From NCBI GenBank assembly GCA_965248495.1, contig CBDFJL010000003.1, positions 1-64,000 of the forward strand: a DNA stretch of 64,000 bases, given 5' to 3'. Below are positions 1 through 9,432 of the stretch, one piece after another (the first letter of the stretch is position 1; every line of letters begins with the position of its first letter). Source of the DNA: CAUYXS01 sp965248495. GTDB taxonomy: Bacteria; Chloroflexota; Dehalococcoidia; Lucifugimonadales; Australimonadaceae. The position numbers and the translations under genes are program-made. The notes under the pieces are model-generated. The model made no database searches, was not told the DNA's origin, and was given only the letters and a program-made list of their open reading frames with translations.

Positions 1-718
1 GCGCCGCCCGCGAAACCGGCCCGACGTAGGCGCGCTTGAAGGTCGCGTGGCTCGGGTCGACGATGACCGGCAGGTGGCTCCACTCCTTGGCCGCTAGCAC
101 GGCCTCCAGGTCCACGATGAAGCGTGAGGTCAGCTGATGGGTGTGCGGGGCGGTGATACCGCGCTCGCAGAGAACGACGTTCGGGTTGCCGTGGTAGAGG
201 ATGTACTCCGCGGCACCCAACCAGTCCCTGAGCCCACACCCGAAGTGGCGCTTGAGGAGCACGGGGACACCCGCCTTCCCCAACTCCTCGAGCAGCGGGA
301 AGTTCTGCATGTTGCGCGCTCCCACCTGCATCATGTCGGTGTAGCGCGCGAGCATTTCGACGTCGCGCACGTCGAGTATCTCCGTCACGACGGGGAGCCC
401 GGTGCGCTCACGGGCCTCCGCCAGGTACTGCAGCCCCTCCTCGCCCAGCTGGAACATCTTGTCCGACCGGTAGGGGAAGGTGAGCGGCTTGAACGCGCCA
501 CCGCGCATCATGGCTGCGCCCGAAGCCTTCACCGCGTCGCCGGTTTCCATCATCATGTCGCGGTTCTCGACTGTGCATGGCCCGGCGATGACGATGAACT
601 TCGGCCCGCCGAAAGCGACACCACCGACAGTCACGATCGTGTCGGCCTGGCCGGGGCGACGGCCCGCCAGAGGGATGTTGGACTGGAGATCAGCTTCGGT
701 GACGTCTTTGGAGGTCAT
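1..718 (-). CDS. aroF: 3-deoxy-7-phosphoheptulonate (DAHP) synthase, KDO8P-like class, 3' end beyond window
   Basis: This enzyme condenses phosphoenolpyruvate and erythrose 4-phosphate in the first step of the shikimate pathway. Translating the minus strand from the ATG at 718 gives 239 codons with no stop before the window edge. Family motifs are in the usual order: IAGPCTVE near residue 44, RGGAFKP near 72, VGARNMQNF, PVLLKRH, NVVLCERG and PVIVDPSHAT. The start is fixed by its ATGA overlap with the stop of the upstream oxidoreductase, which suggests translational coupling. The C-terminus is missing only because the window ends. Family assignment is strong. Why it sits with sugar genes is unclear. 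Confidence 0.9.
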   Translation of the reverse strand, partial: MTSKDVTEADLQSNIPLAGRRPGQADTIVTVGGVAFGGPKFIVIAGPCTVENRDMMMETGDAVKASGAAMMRGGAFKPLTFPYRSDKMFQLGEEGLQYLAEARERTGLPVVTEILDVRDVEMLARYTDMMQVGARNMQNFPLLEELGKAGVPVLLKRHFGCGLRDWLGAAEYILYHGNPNVVLCERGITAPHTHQLTSRFIVDLEAVLAAKEWSHLPVIVDPSHATFKRAYVGPVSRAA

Positions 719-1797
719 GGTGCAACCGTGACGGGAGCGTTGGCGAGTGAGGCCACTTCGTCGGCGGACCAATCGAAACGGACAGGGTTGCCCGTCGCCG
801 CAGATTCGTAGAGCGATTCCATGATACGGGCGAGCACCACCCCACTGCCCACCGCGTCCGCGCTCGGACGGCGCCGCGTGGCCGTGCACTCCAGAAAGTC
901 GGTGAGCTCCGCCGCGATCATTTGAATCGGATCGGCGGTCGGCGTGAGCGGCGTGTCGCTCCCGCTGGAGACTGGCGTCCAGGTGTTGTTCACAAACTCC
1001 TGGCTCACGCCGTGGACGCGCATGTACTCCGTCTCGAAGTCGACCTCCACGGTCGCCTGTGACCCCGAAACGAATATCTCCTTGGACGTGAAGGCGCCGG
1101 GTACTACCTTGTCACGCCAGCGTCCCGGCTGAATGTACCCCGATTCGACCTTGGCCACGGCGCCGCCCGGGTACTCGAGCATGACGACGGAGAAGTCCTC
1201 GAGCCCACGGTTGAAGTGGTCCCGCGTCACCGCGTACACCTGGTCGGGCACGGCCCCCAAGAGCCAGTTGAAGAGGTCGATGAAGTGGATGCCATCCGTG
1301 TGCGTGACGCCGACGTCGGTCCGTGCGCGTTTGAATCCCATGAAGTTGCCCGATAGGTACCGGATGTCGCCCAGCTTGCCGTCGGCGATCATGCCCCGCA
1401 GTCGCGGCGACATAGGGTGGAAACGATAGTAGTAGCCCACCTGAAGCAGCCGGCCGGTCTCGTCGGCGAGCCTCGCCAGCTCCACCGCCTCCGCGGACGT
1501 CATGGTCATGGGCTTCTCGACGAAGACGTCCTTCCCGCGTTCCAACGCAAGCTTGACGAGGTCGAAATGGCTGGTGGACGGCGTGACAATGTCGACCACG
1601 TCCACCTCGTCGATGAAGCGGGTGACGTCCGTGGTCAGCCGCTCGGGCGGCAGGTTGAAGGCGGCCGCCTCGGCGTGCAGATCCGCGTTAAGCTCGGCCA
1701 CGTGCAGGCCGGCTCCAAGTCGAAGGTGGTGCCAGGCTCTCAGGTGGTTCCGGCCGAAGCCTCCCAGCCCTACAAGCAGGATGCGCGGTCCTTCCAT
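715..1797 (-). CDS. Gfo/Idh/MocA-family NAD(P)-dependent oxidoreductase
   Basis: A 360-residue sugar dehydrogenase-like protein. The N-terminal Rossmann fold shows a GLGGFG nucleotide-binding turn near residue 10. The family signature EKPMTMT follows at about residues 94-100, giving the catalytic-type lysine. A histidine-containing segment, HTDGIHFIDLFNWLLG, sits near residue 165. Length is typical of the family. It lies about 10 bp downstream of the UDP-sugar dehydrogenase gene and overlaps the DAHP synthase start by 4 bp, so the three are probably one transcript. With a UDP-glucose dehydrogenase neighbour it may act on a nucleotide-sugar uronate (WlbA-like), but the substrate is inference. 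Confidence 0.85.
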   Translation of the reverse strand: MEGPRILLVGLGGFGRNHLRAWHHLRLGAGLHVAELNADLHAEAAAFNLPPERLTTDVTRFIDEVDVVDIVTPSTSHFDLVKLALERGKDVFVEKPMTMTSAEAVELARLADETGRLLQVGYYYRFHPMSPRLRGMIADGKLGDIRYLSGNFMGFKRARTDVGVTHTDGIHFIDLFNWLLGAVPDQVYAVTRDHFNRGLEDFSVVMLEYPGGAVAKVESGYIQPGRWRDKVVPGAFTSKEIFVSGSQATVEVDFETEYMRVHGVSQEFVNNTWTPVSSGSDTPLTPTADPIQMIAAELTDFLECTATRRRPSADAVGSGVVLARIMESLYESAATGNPVRFDWSADEVASLANAPVTVAP

Positions 1798-1807
1798 TCG
1801 CAGTCTC

Positions 1808-3166
1808 CTAGGACACGGGCGCGAGCGTTGGCTTGCCCACGCCCCGGTAGTCGAAACCGTGAGCGACGACGTCGTTGCCGTCCAGCAGGTTGCGGCCGTC
1901 CACGATCTTGCGCTGGCGCATGCGGGCGCCGAGCCGGTCGAAGTCGAGATCGAGGTACTCAGGCCAGTCCGTCAGCAGCATGAGCAAGTCGGCGCCGTCG
2001 GCGGCCTCGTAAGGGTCCTCGCAATACTGGACGTGCGGCATGAGCTGGCGCGCCTCTTCGATGGCGACAGGGTCGTGCGCGGCGATCTCCGCGCCCAGGT
2101 CCTCCAGCTGCTGCAGGATGCGCAGCGCCAGCGAGGTACGGACGTCATTGGTCCCAGGCTTGAATGCCAAGCCCAACACGGCGATCTTTCGGCCAGCGAG
2201 CTGGGAGTCGAGCAGGCCCGCGGCCCGGGAGACCATGTGCTGGACCTGGAAGTCGTTGCGGTCAATCACCGCCCTCATGAAGCTGGGCTGGTACCCCTGC
2301 TGGCCAGAGAAGTGGATCAGAGCGCGGATGTCCTTCTCCAGGCAGGGGCCGCCGAAGCCGATGCCCGGCTGAAGGTAGTCCCAACCGATCCGCTTGTCGT
2401 AGCCGAGCCCTCGGATGACATCCCCCACGTCGGCCCCAACCTGCTCGCAAATACCAGCGACCTCGTTGATGAACGAGAGCCGCGTGGCCAGAAAGGCGTT
2501 CGAGGCGTACTTGATCATCTGCGCGGCGACGGCGGTCGTCTCGATGTACGGCACCTCGCGCGCCATCTCGATGCCGGCAGGAGTCGCGTCGGCGGTGGTG
2601 AACGGCCCGTAGAGCTTGCGCATGGTCGCTCGGGCGTGGTCGGAGTCCGTGCCGACAACGATGCGGCTCGGGAAGAAGAAGTCCTTGAGGCCCTGGCCCT
2701 CTCGGAGAAACTCCGGGTTCACGACCACGTCGGCATGGAGCCCTTCCGCGCCACGCTGGGAGAGGATCTGCTGGACCATTTGAACAGTCCCTGCCGGGAC
2801 CGTCGACTTGATGGCGATGACCGTGTACTGGTCGAGCACTTCGGCCAGCAGCCGCGTCACCTCACGGACCTGGGAGATGTCGGTGCCCCCATCGTGGAGC
2901 GAGGGGCTGCCGACGGCGACGAAGACAACCTCGGCGCCGTTCACAGCCTCGTGGAGGTCGGTGCTGAAGTGGAGGCGGCCGGTAGCGAGGCACTCGTTGA
3001 GCGCGTGCTCCAACCCCTCCTCGTAGATGGGGCTATGGCCCTCTTGGAACGCGGCCACCTTCGACGCGTCGACGTCGACCGCCGCAACCTCGTGCCCAAG
3101 TTGCGAGAAGCCAACGCTGGTGATCAGCCCGACGTACCCGCATCCACCGACGACGGCCAGTTTCAT
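1808..3166 (-). CDS. ugd: UDP-glucose/GDP-mannose dehydrogenase family protein (UDP-glucose 6-dehydrogenase type)
   Basis: A cytosolic 452-residue enzyme of the family that oxidises UDP-glucose (or a related UDP-hexose) to the uronate in two NAD-dependent steps. The N-terminal dinucleotide-binding motif is GGCGYVG. The catalytic-cysteine motif GFGGPCLEKD lies near residue 260. The C-terminal motif GLAFKPGTNDVR lies near 330. Length matches the family. It is the first of three closely packed genes with the oxidoreductase and DAHP synthase. It probably supplies a uronic acid precursor for surface polysaccharide or protein glycosylation. Exact substrate specificity cannot be read from the sequence. 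Confidence 0.88.
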   Translation of the reverse strand: MKLAVVGGCGYVGLITSVGFSQLGHEVAAVDVDASKVAAFQEGHSPIYEEGLEHALNECLATGRLHFSTDLHEAVNGAEVVFVAVGSPSLHDGGTDISQVREVTRLLAEVLDQYTVIAIKSTVPAGTVQMVQQILSQRGAEGLHADVVVNPEFLREGQGLKDFFFPSRIVVGTDSDHARATMRKLYGPFTTADATPAGIEMAREVPYIETTAVAAQMIKYASNAFLATRLSFINEVAGICEQVGADVGDVIRGLGYDKRIGWDYLQPGIGFGGPCLEKDIRALIHFSGQQGYQPSFMRAVIDRNDFQVQHMVSRAAGLLDSQLAGRKIAVLGLAFKPGTNDVRTSLALRILQQLEDLGAEIAAHDPVAIEEARQLMPHVQYCEDPYEAADGADLLMLLTDWPEYLDLDFDRLGARMRQRKIVDGRNLLDGNDVVAHGFDYRGVGKPTLAPVS

Positions 3167-3268
3167 GGGCTCACATTCCTCGACGCACGATGGTCGGGCC
3201 GCGACACGAACGTTGGGCGCCTCTCTGCGAAGCAGGCCACGGCGCCCACGACATTATACGAGCGGCCG

Positions 3269-5566
3269 TTACGGCGTCGCGGTGGCACCGCTGGCCTCCC
3301 GAATGGCTTGCAGGCCCGTGATCGCCGGTCCGTTCGGCGTCAGCACAATGGAGGTCTCGAACGCCGCCACCGCCTCATCTACACGCCCGAGGTCCCGTAG
3401 GGCCGTTCCCTTTATGAAGTAGGCAAGGCTGGCATCGGCGATGTCGCCGGTGAGCGCGATGGACTCTTGCGCTAGGACGAGACCCTCCGCCGGCATGCCA
3501 AGCCGTACATTCGCCCACGCAAGCGAGTCCAGAGCCTGCCAGTAGCCAGGGAGGAGGTCGGTAACGAGCGCGTTGACGTGAAGCGCCTCGTCTATCCGTG
3601 GCTCGGGTAGACCGGCGTTGGCGCGCAGGAACGCGACCTCGCGCGAGAACTCGGCGATCCGCGACCACACACGCTGGTCGATGGTGTTCCAGTCCAAGGC
3701 CAGACGCGCCTCGCGGTTGGCCTCTTCCATCAGCTGCCGGCTCGCCTCGGGCGTCGGTTGGCGGCGGCTAAGCTCGCCGATGGCGTCCGCCTTGCGTATG
3801 TGGAACAGCGCTGCGGCCGGATGCCACTGCTGCGCGCTGTCGATCTCCGCGAAGCCCTTGGCAAGCTCCCCGGTCGCAAAGGCCTGGTCGGCGTCGCGTG
3901 CGTCGAAGGCGGCGAGGACCGGGCGGGCGGTGCCCTGCCACCAGAGGAACGCGATCACGATCGCGATGCCGACGACGACGCCGATGCGCCAGTCAGGAGC
4001 CCAGACGGTGGCCGCCGCCTCGCGCTCCGCGGTCCGTTGGCGGCGACTGCGGGGAGCGGGCCCATTCTTGTCCGGGGATGGCTCGGCTCGGACAACCCGC
4101 GCCAACCCGACGACGACGGCCAGCAGGGCCCACATCATCACCAGGTCCGACACTTGCGCCTTGCCCACGAATTGCTCCCCAACCCTCCCTGCGACGGCGC
4201 CTGCGGCCGCGACCACCAGCAGCGTGAAGGCGAAGGAGTAACGTCCTGACCGGGTCTCACGGAGTATCCGAGCGAGAACGACCACCGTTGCCGCGAGGAG
4301 TGAGAGGTAGACGAGGACTCCCAGGAGTCCGAGTTCGACCGCCATGTGCACGAGGAAGTTGTGCCCGTGGGCGACCAGGCTAGACGTTGCCTTCGTCTCA
4401 CCGATCAGCTGGTAGGCGTACGGGAACATGTCGGGCCCATAGCCGATGATCGGCCTCAGCGGCCGCACCGCCAAGTCCGGCAGCTCGGGGTAGGCCTCCG
4501 TATCCACCCATGGGAGGTCCAGGGCCACGCGGCCGGCCGTCCGCCAAATGATGAGCCGGCTGCTCAGCGCGCCGGTGGTCGTCTCTTCGACGATGCCTGC
4601 GAGGCGTCCGCCGACAGTGCTCTGCTCGTCGTTCGTCAGGACGCCGCCCGCTGGGATGAGCGAGATCAGCATAGCGACGGCCAGGGAGACGGAGCCCATC
4701 GCCATGACACGGGTCAAGTTCTCTCTTCCCAGTTGCCAGGCGATGAGCACCAAGGTGACGGAAGCCGCCGCCACCGCTCCGAACCAGGGGCCGCGGCTCA
4801 GGGTGAACAACAACGCCGTCAGTTGGAGCGCGAGGGGCACTGAGAAGACGAAGATGTGGGTGATCGGACCCACACGGTCTCGGAACTGGAGCAGAAGTGC
4901 CATGGTGACCGGGATGGTCATGGCCAGCACGGCACCGGCGAAAATGGGATTGCCAAGGGTTAACCGGGCGCGTGTGTTGTCCTGGTCAGCCTCGCGAAGC
5001 GGGTCGTAACCGAAGTGCTGGCCTATGCCGTAAATGGACGCGGCCACCCCCACGATGACGAATGCGCTGAGCACCCGCCGAATCTGGGTCTCGGTCCGGA
5101 TATGCGCAGCCATCACCAGAAAGATGACCACGTAGCCGGCGACGCTGTGGAGGGCGTAGGTGTCCCAGCCGGGGTCGATACCCCACAGGCTGACACGCGG
5201 CACCGGTGAGGCAACCGCTCCAATCAGCGTGACGGCGAGCACCGCGAGTGCCGCGGCGACGATCCAGTGTGCCGGGTCTGTGCGCAGCCAGGCTCGCACT
5301 CGAACCCAAGCACCGCCCTGCTGCCAGGGCCAAGCGGGCGCGGGCAGGAGTGACCACTCCAGCGCCCAGAGAGCGGCGAGGGCCAGCGCGAGCGTCCGGA
5401 AGACGAACACCTTCGGCATCTGAATGAAGCCGATCATGATCGTGTCCCGCATCATGACGAGAGGGACGAGGACGAACGCGGCCAGCCACAGCCACTCCAT
5501 TACGGTGCGGACGCGGATGACGGCGGAGAGGGGCTCTACGGTTCTGCTTGCAGCGGTCGCTGCCAC
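3269..5566 (-). CDS. O-antigen ligase/polymerase-type (Wzy_C) membrane protein with C-terminal TPR-like region
   Basis: A 765-residue protein. The first roughly 480 residues contain about a dozen hydrophobic helices. The large periplasmic loop ends in AHGHNFLVHMAVELG, the histidine-containing stretch typical of the O-antigen ligase/polymerase family. A charged linker and one more helix (near residues 530-550) lead into a roughly 200-residue helical tail resembling TPR repeats. That arrangement is common in ligases that transfer glycans to proteins or lipids. The start is a GTG at 5566. Neighbouring nucleotide-sugar genes and the nearby archaellins make a role in surface or archaellin glycosylation possible, but this is inference. 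Confidence 0.8.
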   Translation of the reverse strand: MAATAASRTVEPLSAVIRVRTVMEWLWLAAFVLVPLVMMRDTIMIGFIQMPKVFVFRTLALALAALWALEWSLLPAPAWPWQQGGAWVRVRAWLRTDPAHWIVAAALAVLAVTLIGAVASPVPRVSLWGIDPGWDTYALHSVAGYVVIFLVMAAHIRTETQIRRVLSAFVIVGVAASIYGIGQHFGYDPLREADQDNTRARLTLGNPIFAGAVLAMTIPVTMALLLQFRDRVGPITHIFVFSVPLALQLTALLFTLSRGPWFGAVAAASVTLVLIAWQLGRENLTRVMAMGSVSLAVAMLISLIPAGGVLTNDEQSTVGGRLAGIVEETTTGALSSRLIIWRTAGRVALDLPWVDTEAYPELPDLAVRPLRPIIGYGPDMFPYAYQLIGETKATSSLVAHGHNFLVHMAVELGLLGVLVYLSLLAATVVVLARILRETRSGRYSFAFTLLVVAAAGAVAGRVGEQFVGKAQVSDLVMMWALLAVVVGLARVVRAEPSPDKNGPAPRSRRQRTAEREAAATVWAPDWRIGVVVGIAIVIAFLWWQGTARPVLAAFDARDADQAFATGELAKGFAEIDSAQQWHPAAALFHIRKADAIGELSRRQPTPEASRQLMEEANREARLALDWNTIDQRVWSRIAEFSREVAFLRANAGLPEPRIDEALHVNALVTDLLPGYWQALDSLAWANVRLGMPAEGLVLAQESIALTGDIADASLAYFIKGTALRDLGRVDEAVAAFETSIVLTPNGPAITGLQAIREASGATATP

Positions 5567-5910
5567 TGTACCCCCGGCTCGGGTTCACACCGGGGACGCG
5601 AGCCCGATGCGCTCGCAGACCAGTGTAGCGTCAGCCGTGCGCCCTGGGATGAGGGGCTACATTCAAGTTCCGACAGATTTGCCGCGCGCGTTCGGCGCCT
5701 TGGCCCGGGCAATCTCCACAGGTTTGCCGCGCAGGTCTGGCGCGGTGAGGTGCGGCAGCAAGGAGCGCATGGGCGCGGTCTGGCCTATGGCATCGGCCGT
5801 CGGCCCGGTCAGCCGCGCCAACGTGGATCGGCCGTGCGACCTCGGCGCGGCTCAGGGCAAGCTCCCTCTCGGGGCGATCGGCCCATGGGGCTTCAGCCCA
5901 CTGGCGTCCG
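5567..5910. other. 344-bp stretch without a supported gene
   Basis: This separates the sugar cluster from the archaellum operon. Open frames here (for example minus strand 5631-5975) have biased composition and no domain features. I see no convincing promoter or terminator hairpin. Confidence 0.4.
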
Positions 5911-6186
5911 CTAGCGGCGCTGGCGCCTGCGGATGAGCGCGTCAACTTCCCGCAGGCTGCCCATGACGTCGCCAATGTCGATATTGCTCAGCCCGCGGGT
6001 GATAACGAGCAGCTCCTCGTTGGTTTCATCTGCGTCGCCGAAGACGTCCATCAGGTCGAGATCCCCAAGGCCGGCGTCCTCGGCGGCGGGAGCCTCGTCG
6101 GCAGGTGCTTCGGGGGCGGCGGCTTCCGGCGCCGCTTGGTCAGCGCCCGGTTCCTTCTGAGTCTGCTCGGTGGTTTCGTCGGCCAT
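5911..6186 (-). CDS. Small acidic protein at the end of the archaellum operon, unknown function
   Basis: A 91-residue protein starting MADETTEQ. The N-terminal half is low-complexity Ala/Pro/Glu. The C-terminal half is ordered-looking and starts at GLGDLDLMDVFGD, with a helix-forming tail ending in RRRQRR. The ATG at 6186 is preferred over an upstream start because GGGGAG lies 8 bp before it, immediately after the arlJ stop. The tight spacing puts it in the archaellum transcript. Function is not recognised. A partner or assembly factor for the motor is only a guess from position. Confidence 0.65.
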   Translation of the reverse strand: MADETTEQTQKEPGADQAAPEAAAPEAPADEAPAAEDAGLGDLDLMDVFGDADETNEELLVITRGLSNIDIGDVMGSLREVDALIRRRQRR

Positions 6187-6199
6187 CAGGCTCTCCCCG

Positions 6200-7717
6200 C
6201 TAGACAAGCGACTCGGTGGAGGCGGTCGCGCCCACGCCGAAGATCAGGTCGGCGAGCACCGGCGCCGCCACCAAGGCGATACCCGCACCAACCAACGTGA
6301 AGCCCAGGTAATAAAAGAATGTGTGGCCATAACCACCGTCGGCCAGCTTAGGGGCCGCGGCGTTCACGACGCTGAGGCAGATGACGACCGGGATCATCAT
6401 CATCTGCAAGAACTGGAGGCTCTGGACGTTGAAGGCCAACACGCTGCCGACGGACCCCGCGGCACCACCCTCGGCTGCCCCCAGCACACCCGCCGTTTGG
6501 ATCAGTTCGTTGAACCCGTCAACGACTTCAATAATGAAGATCAGCAGGAACGCGATGGTCACGTGCATAGCGAAGGTCAGCCACCAGAACGAGCTGGACA
6601 CGAGGCGCCGCTTGGCCCTCAGCAGGCTCACCTTGGTAGACAGTACCGACGCCCGCTTCCCAATCTCCTCCGCGTCGCCGCCGGCTTTGACGCCGTCCTG
6701 GAACACGCGCACGCTGCGCCCGATCAGCTCGCTTCCCGTCTCCGACACGAAGCGGTCCCAGCTCATGTCCATCGCCACGCGGGACAGCAGTCGAATGCGC
6801 AGCCGCGCGGCGGCGGACGCAAGCGAGGCCATCGCCCGCAGGTCCATCCTCCCCAGGGCGATCACCGGGGTGGTGCCGATGGCGGTCACCGTGGAGCCAA
6901 GGACGCGCAGGAAAGTACTGATGTCACCGTCCTGCTTGGCAATCTTCGCGTCGAGGCGGCGCGCCTGAATACCGATGGGGAGCACGATGAGGCCCGCGAC
7001 GATGAGGATCATGCCGACCGACATGCCCGCGGCGGCCATGATGCCAGCTACGATGAACGACAATGGACCCAGGGTGATGAAGAGCCGCCGCGCCGGTAGC
7101 TGGCTCTCCTCCGCCGCGATCGTCGTGAGCGTTTTCACCTCGCGAGGAGCGGCCCGGTAGATGATCCACACGCCCAACGCGCTGATGCCGAGCATCCCGA
7201 TCACCAGGCCCGCGACGAAGGGCGTGCCAAGGTCGAAAATCATGGTCGAGACGGTGGCAACGACGATAATCAGAGAAGCCGAGACGATGAGCGCGCTGAA
7301 GGCGTCGGTCCACTTCTTGAGCGTCTCCAGCTTGCGCTCGTAGACGTTGCCGTAGACCTCTGCTTGGACCTGCGCCTCGTTGGCCAGGAAGTCCGATTCC
7401 TTTTCGCCAGTGGCCAGCGCGCTGGACAGCCGCAGCAGCAGCTCCTTCACCTCTTCGTTTTTCGCCACCTCGCCGATCATGCGGCAGGCCTCGGCGTACT
7501 GGTAGCCCAGCGCCGTGACGTAGCGGTCGACCTCGCGGAAGTATGGGGCCGTGGCCGCGGGTATCTCGCCGGCCAACTCGAACATGCGCTCGCGGGGCAC
7601 GCCGGCGGCCGCCACTGACGACAGGTGCGCCAGCTGAAACAGCAGGTCGAAGCCCACCAGGTCCTCAGAGGCCCCTTTGGCCTTGAGCGGATCGAGGTTC
7701 TTAGAAGATGCCTTCAT
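6200..7717 (-). CDS. arlJ: Archaellum membrane platform protein ArlJ (FlaJ)
   Basis: A 505-residue polytopic membrane protein related to PilC/GspF, the platform on which the ArlI ATPase works. Two type II secretion F-like helical domains flank clusters of hydrophobic segments. The first cluster is at about residues 165-260, the middle group includes LFITLGPLSFIVAGIMAA, and the last pair lies within 40 residues of the C-terminus. Length fits archaeal FlaJ rather than the shorter bacterial PilC. The start at 7717 overlaps the 3' end of arlI by 17 bp, as expected for co-translated partners. Confidence 0.9.
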   Translation of the reverse strand: MKASSKNLDPLKAKGASEDLVGFDLLFQLAHLSSVAAAGVPRERMFELAGEIPAATAPYFREVDRYVTALGYQYAEACRMIGEVAKNEEVKELLLRLSSALATGEKESDFLANEAQVQAEVYGNVYERKLETLKKWTDAFSALIVSASLIIVVATVSTMIFDLGTPFVAGLVIGMLGISALGVWIIYRAAPREVKTLTTIAAEESQLPARRLFITLGPLSFIVAGIMAAAGMSVGMILIVAGLIVLPIGIQARRLDAKIAKQDGDISTFLRVLGSTVTAIGTTPVIALGRMDLRAMASLASAAARLRIRLLSRVAMDMSWDRFVSETGSELIGRSVRVFQDGVKAGGDAEEIGKRASVLSTKVSLLRAKRRLVSSSFWWLTFAMHVTIAFLLIFIIEVVDGFNELIQTAGVLGAAEGGAAGSVGSVLAFNVQSLQFLQMMMIPVVICLSVVNAAAPKLADGGYGHTFFYYLGFTLVGAGIALVAAPVLADLIFGVGATASTESLV

Positions 7718-9431
7718 GCTGTGCCTTCGCGATCACCTTCAATAGCTCGTAGTAACCGGAAACACCTCGCTCCTGCAGCTTGTTGAGGACTCTGGCGCGC
7801 TTCTCCAGCAGCGCGTACACCTCCGCCTTCTTGGTGGGCGCGATGCCGAGCATGGGCGCGATGCGCTCTTCCAAGAGGTAGGAGTTCTTGTCGCCGATGA
7901 ACTCGAAAACGTCGCTCGATGGCTCCCACCGAAAGACCTCGACGAAGGAGAACGAGTCGCTCGGAGGGTCGTAGCCGACGATCTCGCTGATGCTGATTGC
8001 GCGGCGGCCGGACTTTCCGTTGGGCAGCTTCACCAGGCTCTGGATGATGGCGACGTTCAGGTTCTCGATGTAGGTCTTGGGGACATAGATCGGGTTACCG
8101 GTGAGACGCTGGATTAGCTTCTCAACGGTCGCCGCGTGGAAGGTGGCCATGACCGCGTGCCCGGTCTGCATGGCCTGGAACGCGACGGCGCCCTCCTCGC
8201 CCCGAATCTCACCGATGATGATGAGGTTGGGGCGTTGGCGCAGGGCTGCCTTGAGTAGATCGAACATCGTGACCCCGCCGCCCTCTCCGCCGCCACGCGC
8301 CACCTCGCGTATCCAGTTGGCGTGCGGGACCTGTACCTCCGGCGTGTCCTCAATGCTCACGACCTTCGCGTCAGGAGGGACAAAGGTGGTGAGGGCGTTG
8401 ATGAGCGTCGTCTTGCCTGACGCCGTCTCCCCGCAGATGAAGGTGTTCATCCCCATCCCCAGCATCAGCGACATATAGCTGGACATTTGGTTGCTGATGG
8501 AGCCGAAGGTAATCAGCTCGATGATGCTCAGCGGGATGCCGGGCGCCTTCCTGATGGTGAAGTTGCTGCCGCGCTGGCTCACCTCCTGTCCGTAGACGAT
8601 GTTGATACGAGAGCCATCCGCGAGGGTCGCGTCGACGATCGGGTGGCGAATGGTCACGGGACGCTTGATGGACTCCGAAAGCCTGAGGACGAACTCGACG
8701 AGGTCGTCGTGCGTCTCGAAGTTGATGGCGCTGACCATCGCGTTGAACACCTTGTGCTCAATGAACACGGGACCCAGTCCCGAGCAGGAGATGTCCTCAA
8801 TCCAGCTGTCGTAGATGAAGGGCTGGAGGGGCCCCATGCCGATCTTGTCCCGCAGAATGTTGTAGCGGACGGCTGAGAACTCACGCTCGGTGACCTGTAC
8901 CTTTTGGATCTTGATCTTGCCCATGAAACTGCGCTTCTCGCGGACCGCCTCGACCTCCAGTGCGGGTGTGGGCGTGGCAACGATCTCACAGACTCGCTTG
9001 AGCGCTGCGTCCAGGCCCTCGCCGCGCTCCTCGTCCGTCTCGGCGGCGGCGAAGAGGTACGCGAGCTCGAGCAGCTGGGCCTCGACCTCCCGCTGCTTGC
9101 CCGCGACGTCGATGCCCATGGTCGGCTCGATGGGAATGTAGAGGTCCCGCTCCGCTCCCGTCGAAAGGATGTGGATGTGGACCTCGTCGGAGACTGGGTA
9201 GATCAGGTTCCGGTTCTTCAGCCCGCCCAGGTTCCGCGTTACTTCGGGGTAGTACTCGGGGATGCCGGTGTCATCGAGCGGCACCATATGAAGGTATTCG
9301 AGCAACTGGATGTTTTGCTGGCACGCCTCTTGGATGGGCACGGGCAACAGCTTGTAGAGCCCGCACTCGTAGAGGTTCTCATGGTTTTCCGGCGGCTCGG
9401 TAGCCTTGAAGGGAAGCAGTACGGATGCCAA
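7701..9431 (-). CDS. arlI: Archaellum assembly and rotation ATPase ArlI (FlaI)
   Basis: A 576-residue secretion ATPase of the GspE/VirB11 superfamily that powers archaellum assembly and rotation in archaea. Visible motifs are Walker A GETASGKTT near residue 332, an Asp/Glu box IEDTPEVQVPH, Walker B-type LIIIGEIRGEE near 405, and a His box with TGHAVMATFHAA. The N-terminal domain of about 200 residues resembles FlaI rather than PilB/PilT. The start is a TTG at 9431 with GAAGG upstream, 1 bp after the arlH stop. A type IV pilus ATPase is the alternative, but ArlH, ArlJ and archaellins next door argue against it. Confidence 0.93.
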   Translation of the reverse strand: MASVLLPFKATEPPENHENLYECGLYKLLPVPIQEACQQNIQLLEYLHMVPLDDTGIPEYYPEVTRNLGGLKNRNLIYPVSDEVHIHILSTGAERDLYIPIEPTMGIDVAGKQREVEAQLLELAYLFAAAETDEERGEGLDAALKRVCEIVATPTPALEVEAVREKRSFMGKIKIQKVQVTEREFSAVRYNILRDKIGMGPLQPFIYDSWIEDISCSGLGPVFIEHKVFNAMVSAINFETHDDLVEFVLRLSESIKRPVTIRHPIVDATLADGSRINIVYGQEVSQRGSNFTIRKAPGIPLSIIELITFGSISNQMSSYMSLMLGMGMNTFICGETASGKTTLINALTTFVPPDAKVVSIEDTPEVQVPHANWIREVARGGGEGGGVTMFDLLKAALRQRPNLIIIGEIRGEEGAVAFQAMQTGHAVMATFHAATVEKLIQRLTGNPIYVPKTYIENLNVAIIQSLVKLPNGKSGRRAISISEIVGYDPPSDSFSFVEVFRWEPSSDVFEFIGDKNSYLLEERIAPMLGIAPTKKAEVYALLEKRARVLNKLQERGVSGYYELLKVIAKAQHEGIF

Positions 9432-9432
9432 G

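Noticed and set aside
1502..3400. Long plus-strand frame of 632 codons opposite the UDP-sugar dehydrogenase
   Set aside because: It is an antisense shadow of a gene with clear catalytic motifs on the minus strand; its composition is Arg/His/Asp-rich with no domain pattern.
5631..5975. 114-codon minus-strand frame between the ligase and archaellum genes
   Set aside because: Composition is Ala/Arg/Pro-rich without domain signs, and it overlaps the end of a better-supported gene.
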